Below are positions 17,041-24,341 of a stretch of 64,000 nt of DNA, in pieces. A model generated the notes under the pieces. It worked only from the letters and a program-made list of their open reading frames with translations. It was not told where the DNA came from and did not search any database. The translations under genes and the position numbers were made by a program. Positions within the stretch are counted from its first letter, which is position 1. Every line of letters begins with the position of its first letter. The stretch comes from CAYOOP01 sp964405685 (GTDB taxonomy: Bacteria; Pseudomonadota; Alphaproteobacteria; Rickettsiales; SXRF01), in assembly GCA_964405685.1 (NCBI GenBank), contig CAYOOP010000007.1, positions 36,146 through 100,145 of the forward strand, given 5' to 3'.

Positions 17041-18684
17041 ATGCAACCGACCGTCGGCTCGTTCCTCTTCGATTATCTGTACCGCAAAGGTGTGCACCAC
17101 GCTTTCGGCATCCCGGGTGATTTTGCGTTGCCGACCTTCCGTTGGCTCGAACAATCCGACATCACGCTCTATACCATGACGCATGAACCCTCGGTTGGTT
17201 TCGCGGCGGATGCCTATGCGCGTATTCATGGCCTTGGCCTTGCGTGCGTGACCTATTGTGTGGGTGGCCTCAATATGCTAAACGCCGTTGCCTGCGCCTA
17301 TGCTGAGAAAAGCCCGATGATCGTGGTTTCTGGTGGTCCTTCTTCGAGCGATCGCAAGCATGACCCGCTGCTTCATCACAAAGTCCGCACCTTTGATACC
17401 CAGCGGCGCATTTTTGAAGAAGTCACCTGTGCCAATACGGTGTTACTTGACCCCGAACATGCAGCGGAAGAAATCATGCGTGTGGTCGAAACCGTGCAAG
17501 CACAGTGCCGCCCCGGCTATATTGAAATTCCGTATGATGTGGTGGATCAGGCAATTCCGATTCCGGTCTATCGCAATAAACCTGCGCCCGAAAGCGACCG
17601 CGAAAATCTGGAAGCGTGTTTGCAAGAAGCCCTGGCGATGATTTGTGCGGCCAAGCAACCCGTCATCGTCGCTGATGTCGAATTGCATCGTCATGGCTTG
17701 ACCGATATGGCAGTTGCGATTGCTGATAAATTCAATATCCCCATTGCCGCAACGCTGCTTTCCAAAAGCATTATTTCTGAGAATCACCCGCGCTACATTG
17801 GCGTTTATAGCGGTGGGTTATCGGAAGCTGCCGTGCAGCAATATGTGGAGGAAAGCGATTGCCTGATTATGCTCGGCGCATTCATCACAGATGTGTTCCT
17901 GGGCCTCAACACCGCCAAGCTCGAACGTAAACGCGCTATCGTCGTTAACACCGAAAAAACCCGCATCGGTCTGCATGCATATGAAGATGTGCTCTTCAAA
18001 GATTTCCTGCAAGGCCTACTCGCGGCCGATGCACCCAAGCGCAGCTTTGTCAATCCCAACCCCATCCAGGAAGCCAAGCCGCTGACAGATCTGGAACGCG
18101 CCGAAGCGCTCGATGCCGAAAGCTTCTTCCGTATTTTTGGTCTGACTTTGCCCGACAATGCAACCGTTGTGTGCGATACTGGCGATGCGTTGATTGGCAG
18201 CATGAGCTTACGTACCAAATCCAGCAATAATTTCATCGCCGATGCGTATTACCTTTCCATGGGGTTTGCGATGCCCGCAGCGATCGGCGCAATTGCCGCA
18301 GCCCCAAAAAGCCGCGTCTACGCCATCATCGGTGACGGCGCATTTCAGATGACGGGTATTGAACTTTCCACTGCCGCGAAATATGGAATGACGCCGGTCG
18401 TGATTATTCTCAACAACGACGGCTACGGCACGCAGCGCCACATCGTCGACGGTGCATTTAATAATATCCAACCGTGGGATTACACGAAAATTACCGACTT
18501 GGTTCGCGCTGGCCGCTCAGTCAAAGTGAACACCAAGGGCGCACTCGAAGCGGCGCTGAAAGACGCAGCTACCGCCAAAGACATGTTGGTGATCGAAGTC
18601 GTCATCCCGCGTGATGACTGCAGTAAAAGCTTGCGTCGCATGGGCGAGAAACTGGGCGAGCTCAGGAACCAGGGAAAGAAATAA
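17041..18684 (+). CDS. Thiamine-diphosphate-dependent 2-keto-acid decarboxylase
   Basis: A 547-aa enzyme of the pyruvate/indolepyruvate/phenylpyruvate decarboxylase family, which decarboxylates 2-keto acids to aldehydes. The catalytic Glu is Glu49 in MTHEPSVGFAADAYARI, and the ThDP-binding motif runs from GDGAFQMTG near residue 431 to NNDGYGT. The histidines HH that follow the Glu domain in pyruvate decarboxylases are present as LLHHKVRTF. It resembles the phenylpyruvate/indolepyruvate type more than acetolactate synthase, but the substrate cannot be fixed. A methyltransferase and a DUF2079 membrane protein gene follow closely, so it may feed a small dedicated pathway. Confidence 0.88.
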   Translation: MQPTVGSFLFDYLYRKGVHHAFGIPGDFALPTFRWLEQSDITLYTMTHEPSVGFAADAYARIHGLGLACVTYCVGGLNMLNAVACAYAEKSPMIVVSGGPSSSDRKHDPLLHHKVRTFDTQRRIFEEVTCANTVLLDPEHAAEEIMRVVETVQAQCRPGYIEIPYDVVDQAIPIPVYRNKPAPESDRENLEACLQEALAMICAAKQPVIVADVELHRHGLTDMAVAIADKFNIPIAATLLSKSIISENHPRYIGVYSGGLSEAAVQQYVEESDCLIMLGAFITDVFLGLNTAKLERKRAIVVNTEKTRIGLHAYEDVLFKDFLQGLLAADAPKRSFVNPNPIQEAKPLTDLERAEALDAESFFRIFGLTLPDNATVVCDTGDALIGSMSLRTKSSNNFIADAYYLSMGFAMPAAIGAIAAAPKSRVYAIIGDGAFQMTGIELSTAAKYGMTPVVIILNNDGYGTQRHIVDGAFNNIQPWDYTKITDLVRAGRSVKVNTKGALEAALKDAATAKDMLVIEVVIPRDDCSKSLRRMGEKLGELRNQGKK

Positions 18685-18685
18685 T

Positions 18686-19384
18686 ATGAAACTTTCACGC
18701 GAGCTGGCACTTAAGATCCACTTCGCGTTTGACCAGTTGGTGCCGCCCATCCTGCGCGATTGCCGCTGGTTTATGACGATCCCTATCCATCTCGCTTTCC
18801 GCCACCGTGCGAACGATTACCTAGATTTCAAAACCACCGCCTACCGCATGAGCGAAGAGGAATTCCGCGAAACCTACCGGCGTGTGAGTGATGTTTCTTT
18901 CGAACGCGAAACCGATTTAAACCATGTGTCGATTAATAAAATCGAAGCGCACATCAAAGGTCCGAATGTGCTCGAAGTCGGCACGGGCAGAGGCTATCTC
19001 GCAAATCGCTTGTGCCATCAATATGAGTACACGGTTGCTGATATCGTGGTGAATAATGCGATTAAAGCCAACCCAAAGATCCGCTGGATGGAAGCCAACG
19101 TCGAGCAGTTGCCCTTTGCTGACCACGAATTCGATACGGTGATTTGCACGCACACGCTCGAACATGTCCGCCGCCTGCAGGTGGCGATGAAAGAGCTGCG
19201 ACGTGTTGCCAAGCGTTTGATCGTTGTGGTGCCACGCCAGCGTCCCTATCAATACACTTTCGACATGCATCTCAACTTTTTCCCCTACCCACAATCCTGG
19301 CTGCTGGCGATCGGCCGTACCGATGGTAATTGCATCTGCGAAGATGCGGATGGTGATATTTTCTATGTTGAAGATACCGTCTAG
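18686..19384 (+). CDS. SAM-dependent methyltransferase
   Basis: A 232-aa class I methyltransferase with motif I LEVGTGRG at residues 96-103, ADIVVNN after beta-2 and CTHTLEHVRR in the methyltransf_11 region. It starts one base after the decarboxylase stop, with AGGGAAAG as ribosome-binding site. The 95-residue N-terminal extension contains a conserved-looking YRMSEEEFRETYRRV. Its stop lies inside the next gene. Substrate unknown; the operon suggests a link with the decarboxylase and the membrane protein. Confidence 0.85.
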   Translation: MKLSRELALKIHFAFDQLVPPILRDCRWFMTIPIHLAFRHRANDYLDFKTTAYRMSEEEFRETYRRVSDVSFERETDLNHVSINKIEAHIKGPNVLEVGTGRGYLANRLCHQYEYTVADIVVNNAIKANPKIRWMEANVEQLPFADHEFDTVICTHTLEHVRRLQVAMKELRRVAKRLIVVVPRQRPYQYTFDMHLNFFPYPQSWLLAIGRTDGNCICEDADGDIFYVEDTV

Positions 19385-20810
19385 GCCGGCGCTGCTGGTC
19401 GTGTGTGCGATTGCCCTGCAGATGGGTATTAGCATCGCCTATTCGCTCACCCGCCACTACACGTTCAAAACTTCCGCCTACGACATCGGCGATTTTGAGC
19501 AGGCGCTTTATAATTTCATCCATCACGGAAGATTACTGGTGACCCTCGCGCCGCCGCATGTTTTGCAACCCTGGTTGGCGGTGCATTTCTCACCGATTCT
19601 CTACGCTGTCGCGCCGCTTTACATGCTCTTTCCTGATACCAAAACCCTGCTGATTCTCCACAGCGCACTCATTCCACTCGCCGCTTGGCCACTCTATCTA
19701 GCGCTGCGCGAGATTCTGAAATCCGCCATGCCTGCGGCGTTACTGGCGATCGTCTATCTCATCAACCCTTTTGTCTGGAACGCGGCGATATGGGACTTTC
19801 ATGAAATCGCTTTCGCGCCTTTGTTCTTTGCCTGTGGATTCCTTGCTGTCGTCAAACGTAACCGCGCTGGCCTCGTGTTTTCCTGCATCATGCTGATGAT
19901 GGTGAAAGAACACTATGGCCTCGCCGTGTTTGGTTTTGCGCTATTGTGGTATGCACAAACGCGCGAGTTGAGAACAGCACTGTTGCTTGGCCTTGGCGGC
20001 TTGTTGCTCATGGCACTGGTGGTTGGTTTTATCATGCCTCTGCTAAATCCCCACGGCGCGCATCTCATGATGCAAACAGTATCCGATGTCAAACTCAACC
20101 GCTACCAATGGCTAAGCCATCCCTTTTCCGCTGATATTTTGTGGCAAGATTTCTTGGTCAATCAAGCGGTGTATGTTGTCGTGCTGCTCGTGCCTTTGTT
20201 ACTTCTGCCACTGCACGCCGGTATGTGGCTTTTGCCAGGCATAGCGGACGCGGCCGCGAACGTGCTTTCTCTCAACCCCATCATGCGTACGCCTTATGCC
20301 TATCACAATGCTGCACTCATAGTGGTGCTTATCGTTGCTTTTGGTATTACGCTGGCGAAAAGAAACACTATCCAACAGCGCAAGACACTCACTCTAGTGA
20401 TCATCGGACAAGCAGTGTTGGTGATTGCATTCTCGGTTGTGCCATGGCTTTCTCCACGCAATCCCTGGGAGTTTGGCGCGGTTCAATTGGGCTACACCAC
20501 CGAAGATCAAGAAGCGGTGAACGAGATTAACGGCATCGTCCGCCGCTCGGGCATTCTGGTACAAAACAACGTCGGCGGACATTTCGCAACGCAGTTGAAT
20601 GTCTTTCAATTTCCAGATGCCGGCTTGTGTGAGCATTATATCATCCTGCGCCCGCAAAGCCCGTTTTCTGAGCATTTTGGCCTGCTCGATTTACCCTACA
20701 GCGTCAGCCGCGAGACGTTCGAGCTCGCCGTTACTGATGCCAGAACCCACGGCTACACCGCTATTTACGACCAACACGGTTGGCAAGTGCTAGCGCGGGT
20801 GAATCATTGA
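19365..20810 (+). CDS. DUF2079 multi-pass membrane protein
   Basis: A 481-aa integral membrane protein with ten or more hydrophobic segments. The segment SAYDIGDFEQALYNFIHHG, followed by HFSPILYAVAPLY and FHEIAFAPLFFA, is characteristic of the DUF2079 family, whose members resemble GT-C glycosyltransferases in layout. I choose the ATG at 19365, overlapping the methyltransferase by 20 bp; an ATG at 19344 is possible. The C-terminal 110 residues are soluble. A role in transferring a sugar from a lipid carrier is a guess from fold. Confidence 0.85.
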   Translation: MLKIPSRPALLVVCAIALQMGISIAYSLTRHYTFKTSAYDIGDFEQALYNFIHHGRLLVTLAPPHVLQPWLAVHFSPILYAVAPLYMLFPDTKTLLILHSALIPLAAWPLYLALREILKSAMPAALLAIVYLINPFVWNAAIWDFHEIAFAPLFFACGFLAVVKRNRAGLVFSCIMLMMVKEHYGLAVFGFALLWYAQTRELRTALLLGLGGLLLMALVVGFIMPLLNPHGAHLMMQTVSDVKLNRYQWLSHPFSADILWQDFLVNQAVYVVVLLVPLLLLPLHAGMWLLPGIADAAANVLSLNPIMRTPYAYHNAALIVVLIVAFGITLAKRNTIQQRKTLTLVIIGQAVLVIAFSVVPWLSPRNPWEFGAVQLGYTTEDQEAVNEINGIVRRSGILVQNNVGGHFATQLNVFQFPDAGLCEHYIILRPQSPFSEHFGLLDLPYSVSRETFELAVTDARTHGYTAIYDQHGWQVLARVNH

Positions 20811-20845
20811 TGCTATGCTTACGTTTATCCAACTAAAGGAGTTCT

Positions 20846-21568
20846 ATGTTTAACGCAGTTGCTGCACTTTCGCCGGACATTATTTTAATGGGCATCATCG
20901 GTTCGCTCGTCTTCGGCTTTTCCGCCGGTAACTATGCGTGCAGCCTTGTGCATCGCTTGCCGCGCGGCCTCGGCGTACTCGAGAAAAAACCTTATTGCGG
21001 CAGCTGTAACACCATGCTTGCTACCAAGGATCTCTTCCCCGTCATCTCCGCGCTCCTGCTGCGTCACAAATGCCGCTATTGCGGTGCCGCGATTCCCAAA
21101 TCGCATTTTTACACCGAACTACTCCTAGGTGCACTGTTCGTACTCTGCTTTTTACACTTCGGATTTTCCGAACAATATTTACTCGTCGCCATTCTAGGCA
21201 GCATGCTGACCGTGCTCGGTTCCATCGAATCTAACGAAGGCAAAGCAGATCTGCGCGTACTGGTTGCCGTTGCCGTCACCGGCCTGTTGTTTCGCACGCT
21301 GCAAGATCATTCGCTCTACCACGCATTCTTTGGCGGGTTGCTCGGCCTCATTATTGGTTGCGGATTCTTTCACAAACAGATCAAAAAACGCGGTCATATT
21401 TTTGTACCGCCATTGCCTGCTTTATTGATTGCCGCAGGCGGTATTTGCTCAGGTGAATTGGGGTTGCGCTATTTCCTGCCTATCTTTGCGGTACTCGCGC
21501 TGCTCTCGCGCAAACACCTCACCGTGCCGTTTGGTTTCGCGGTGATTGCGAGTGTGTTTCTCGTCTAA
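20846..21568 (+). CDS. Prepilin-peptidase-like membrane protein lacking catalytic Asp
   Basis: A 240-aa membrane protein preceded by AAAGGAG. Residues about 15-95 match the N-terminal DiS_P_DiS domain of type IV prepilin peptidases: GSLVFGFSAGNYACSLVHRLP, then two CxxC pairs (CGSC and CRYC) around DLFPVISALLLRHKC and PKSHFYTELLLG. The peptidase half is the same size class but the usual Asp in the first motif is absent (LGSIESNEGKADLR) and no GxGDxK motif is seen. It may keep only the methyltransferase-like half, or be inactive. No pilin genes of the type IV pilus kind are near. Confidence 0.75.
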   Translation: MFNAVAALSPDIILMGIIGSLVFGFSAGNYACSLVHRLPRGLGVLEKKPYCGSCNTMLATKDLFPVISALLLRHKCRYCGAAIPKSHFYTELLLGALFVLCFLHFGFSEQYLLVAILGSMLTVLGSIESNEGKADLRVLVAVAVTGLLFRTLQDHSLYHAFFGGLLGLIIGCGFFHKQIKKRGHIFVPPLPALLIAAGGICSGELGLRYFLPIFAVLALLSRKHLTVPFGFAVIASVFLV

Positions 21569-23509
21569 TTATTCAACAGTAACAGACTTTGCTAAATTGC
21601 GTGGTTGGTCCACATCCGTGCCTTTTAGAATCGCTGCATGATAGGCAAGAAGCTGCACGGGCAGGGCGTAGAGAATCGGCGTCGTAAATGCATGGCACTT
21701 GGGCATGGTGATGTTGCCGATCGACAAATCTTCCAACTCCGCAACGCCGTCCGCATCGCTAATTAAAATAATCTTGCCGCCACGCGCGGCTGCTTCTTGT
21801 AAGTTGGAGGCAGTTTTGTCGAACAGTGCATCTTTCGGTGCAATCGCTACAATTGGCACGTGCTCATCAATCAGCGCGATTGGCCCGTGTTTCATTTCAC
21901 CTGCGGCGTAGGCTTCGGCGTGAATATACGAGATTTCTTTGAGTTTCAGCGCCCCTTCAAAGGCCACCGCCATGCTAGTACCCCGGCCCAAATACAACAC
22001 ATCGCGCGCTTCGAACACTTTGTGGGCAATGCGTTCGATATGTGCATCCTGCTGCAGTGCAAGAGAGAATAGGGAAGGGAGCTCCAGCAGCGCGGTATAG
22101 TGTGCCTTCAATTCTTTTTCGCTGAGCGTTCCGCGTGCTTCCGCAAACGCCAATGCCAAACATGCAAGTACGGTGAGCTGTGTCGTAAACGCCTTGGTGG
22201 AGGCCACACCAATTTCTGGACCCGCGTGGGTCATCAGCACACCGTCCGCTTCGCGCGCAATCGTCGAATGCGGCACATTCACCAACGCATAGCACGGCTG
22301 ATGTTTTTTGATATAGCGCAGCGCCGCAAGCGTATCCGCCGTTTCACCGGATTGCGAGATCACGATGCTCAAACCTTCCGGGTCGAGCACCGGTTCGCGG
22401 TAACGAAATTCGGAGGCGATGTCGACCGCTACCGGAATGCGCGCAAGCGATTCAAACCAATACGCCGCCACACATGCAGAATAATACGAGGTACCACACG
22501 CCACAAATTGTAGGCGGCTTATTTTAGCGAAGTCGATACCTTCAGTTCCTCCCCCTGCAAGGGGGAGGTTAGGTAGGGGACTGGCTTGCGCTGAATTTGC
22601 GGTATCTTGCAAGCCTGCCCCCCTCCCAGCCTCCCCCCTACGGGGGGGGGAGTTTTTTAGCATCGGGAAACTCGCGCGTTGCAGCGCAGCGTTATAATAC
22701 ACGCCAAAGGTTTCAGCGATCACCGCGGGTTGCTCAAACATTTCTTTTTGCATGAAGTGGCGATAATGCTCTTTGCCCACGGCCGCATTCGAAGCAGAAA
22801 TAGCGTGAAACGCACGTTCGACTACTTTGTCATCACCAGTGTAAATCACGATGTTCTGCCGCGTGAGTCGTGCCCAATCACCATCTTCCAAATAGGCAAG
22901 CTTCGTGGCTGCATGCGCCACCGCCGTTGCATCTGAGCCCAGCACCGTGGCCTTCTCACCCATGCCAACCGCGAGCGGCGCACCATGACGCACCGCGTAC
23001 AGCACATCTGGTTCGGCGGTAAACACAATTCCAAGTGCATAGGCGCCGTGCAAACGCTTAATCGCTTCCGACACCGCATCTTTGGGAGAAAGCCCTTGTT
23101 TTAAGTAATGCGTGAGAAGCACCGGAATCGTTTCCGAATCCGTTTCGCTTTCAAATATGAAACCTTCGGCCGATAGTTCTTTTTTCAGCTCACGATAGTT
23201 TTCGATGATGCCATTGTGAACCACCGCGACCTCTTTCGTCGCATGCGGATGGGCATTGGCTTCACTCGGCATGCCATGCGTGGCCCAACGGGTGTGGCCA
23301 ATGGCAGCGGTTGCAGCCAGCGGGCTCTTCGTAAGCGCTTCTTCTAACGAGGCAATTTTGCCCTTCGCGCGCACGCGTTTTAAAGCGCCGCCAATAACGC
23401 AGGCAATCCCCGCCGAGTCATATCCCCGATATTCGAGGCGTTTGAGCCCTGTGACTGCTTGACCCGCAGCATCCGGTGTTTCACCGATTATTCCAACAAT
23501 TCCACACAT
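21569..23509 (-). CDS. glmS: Glucosamine-6-phosphate synthase carrying an in-frame palindromic cassette
   Basis: Makes glucosamine-6-phosphate from fructose-6-phosphate and glutamine for cell-wall precursors. Cys2 of MCGIVGIIGE is the N-terminal nucleophile; GHTRWATHGMPSEANAHPH and the two SIS domains (QSGETADT, CGTSYYSA) are intact, and the C-terminus DQPRNLAKSVTVE is canonical. At 646 aa it is about 37 residues longer than usual. The excess is residues about 286-322, encoded by the palindromic cassette at 22546-22652, inserted in the linker between the glutaminase and isomerase halves. No glmS ribozyme is expected or seen upstream. Confidence 0.97.
   Translation of the reverse strand: MCGIVGIIGETPDAAGQAVTGLKRLEYRGYDSAGIACVIGGALKRVRAKGKIASLEEALTKSPLAATAAIGHTRWATHGMPSEANAHPHATKEVAVVHNGIIENYRELKKELSAEGFIFESETDSETIPVLLTHYLKQGLSPKDAVSEAIKRLHGAYALGIVFTAEPDVLYAVRHGAPLAVGMGEKATVLGSDATAVAHAATKLAYLEDGDWARLTRQNIVIYTGDDKVVERAFHAISASNAAVGKEHYRHFMQKEMFEQPAVIAETFGVYYNAALQRASFPMLKNSPPRRGEAGRGAGLQDTANSAQASPLPNLPLAGGGTEGIDFAKISRLQFVACGTSYYSACVAAYWFESLARIPVAVDIASEFRYREPVLDPEGLSIVISQSGETADTLAALRYIKKHQPCYALVNVPHSTIAREADGVLMTHAGPEIGVASTKAFTTQLTVLACLALAFAEARGTLSEKELKAHYTALLELPSLFSLALQQDAHIERIAHKVFEARDVLYLGRGTSMAVAFEGALKLKEISYIHAEAYAAGEMKHGPIALIDEHVPIVAIAPKDALFDKTASNLQEAAARGGKIILISDADGVAELEDLSIGNITMPKCHAFTTPILYALPVQLLAYHAAILKGTDVDQPRNLAKSVTVE
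22546..22652 (-). repeat. Type 1 palindromic cassette inside glmS
   Basis: Outer hairpins CTCCCCCTGCAAGGGGGAG and CTCCCCCCTACGGGGGGGG enclose GTTAGGTAGGGG and its C-rich partner CCCCCCTCC. The centre begins GGCTTGC and ends GCAAGCC, as in the gshA copy, but is otherwise different. About 107 bp, keeping the glmS frame. Confidence 0.85.
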
Positions 23510-23624
23510 TTATGGTACTTTATTAACCTATTGTTAAACATTGTATTTTAAGTAAGAGGGGTACCTCTAACACATCAATAGAGACAGAAAAAGACACGAT
23601 TGTCAAAAAACTGTCACAATTGTG

Positions 23625-23691
23625 TGCTATAACTAGGTATGGAGATCTCTTCAATGGGCTCTCCCTGTCCCTACGGCCTTAAGCTGTAGGT
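23625..23691 (+). promoter_or_regulatory. virB2 promoter and leader hairpin
   Basis: TGCTATAAC at 23625-23633 is a good extended -10 element, which needs no strong -35 box. The following leader of about 85 bases contains a hairpin CTACGGC-cttaa-GCTGTAG at 23671-23689, well before the ribosome-binding site AAGGAAG near 23710. A stable leader and strong promoter fit a pilin made in large amounts. Confidence 0.5.
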
Positions 23692-23721
23692 TGTTTAACT
23701 CTTCTAACAAGGAAGAATCTT

Positions 23722-24087
23722 ATGTCTAACACTTCAACCAAAAAAGCAGACTTGTCGCTCTCGTGGCAAGCTTGCGCCGCTATGGTGCTTGCCGCTCTGG
23801 TTATCGTGGCTCCGGATCTTGCCGCAGCTACCGATACCCCGTTCGGTAACATGTTCTGTACCGTAGTTGAATGGTTTACCGGTAACACCGGTAAAGGTCT
23901 TGCGACCATTGCGATTACCATCATCGGTATCGGTGCACTCCTGGGTAAAGTATCCTGGGGTATGGCACTGATCGTAGGTGTTGGTGTTGCAATCGTGTTC
24001 GGTGCAGCAAACATTGTTTCTGCAATGAGCCCAGATGCAGCAGCCGCAGGCTGCGTAACCAACGGCACGTTCGTACCTGCTCGTTAG
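23722..24087 (+). CDS. virB2: VirB2-like T4SS major pilin
   Basis: A 121-aa protein with a long signal peptide ending near LVIVAPDLAAA and two further hydrophobic segments (about residues 59-75 and 79-100), the layout of TrbC/VirB2 pilins. Two cysteines in the predicted mature part (FCTVVEW and AGCVTNG) could form a disulfide. It is the first gene of the T4SS cluster and is followed by a hairpin terminator, an arrangement that makes pilin mRNA more abundant than the rest. Assigned from topology and position more than from sequence identity. Confidence 0.8.
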   Translation: MSNTSTKKADLSLSWQACAAMVLAALVIVAPDLAAATDTPFGNMFCTVVEWFTGNTGKGLATIAITIIGIGALLGKVSWGMALIVGVGVAIVFGAANIVSAMSPDAAAAGCVTNGTFVPAR

Positions 24088-24100
24088 TTATCGAAAAACG

Positions 24101-24140
24101 CAGGCTGCCGGGGGAGACTCCGGCAGCCTGTCGTCTTTTA
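24101..24140 (+). terminator. Hairpin terminator after virB2
   Basis: CAGGCTGCCGG at 24101-24111 pairs perfectly with CCGGCAGCCTG at 24120-24130 and is followed by TCGTCTTTTA. Leaky termination here would let part of the transcripts continue into virB4, giving high pilin and lower machine-component levels. Confidence 0.75.
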
Positions 24141-24212
24141 GGGACATAATCTGCAAGCGATTTACGGATCATTTACAGATTACGTTGTAAGGGGTAAGGC
24201 GGCATCGGTGTA

Positions 24213-24324
24213 GTTCCCCCCGCTTGCGGGGGGATTCAGGGGGGAATGGTTCCCCCACCCACTCGGCTAATGGTTTTGTACCAAAACCAAAGCCTCGTTG
24301 CCCTCCCCCGCAAGCGGTGGAGGA
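24213..24324 (-). repeat. Type 2 palindromic cassette upstream of virB4
   Basis: On the minus strand it reads CCTCC...GCTTGCGGGGGAGGGCAACGA, a unique central hairpin (GGTTTTGGTACAAAACC), then GTGGGTGGGGGAA, TTCCCCCCTGAATCC and a final hairpin CCCCCCGCAAGCGGGGGG. The same framework recurs at 37654-37784 and 52906-53020 with different centres. It fills the gap between the virB2 terminator and virB4. An open frame runs through it into virB4 but is not part of the protein. Confidence 0.85.
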
Positions 24325-24341
24325 AATTCAAGAGGAATTGT

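Noticed and set aside
23510..23624. glmS ribozyme or riboswitch upstream of glmS
   Set aside because: glmS ribozymes are a feature of Firmicutes; nothing resembling the pseudoknotted core was seen upstream of this gene.
24246..24341. N-terminal extension of virB4
   Set aside because: The open frame runs through the type 2 palindromic cassette; the VirB4 family starts near the ATG at 24342, which has a proper ribosome-binding site.
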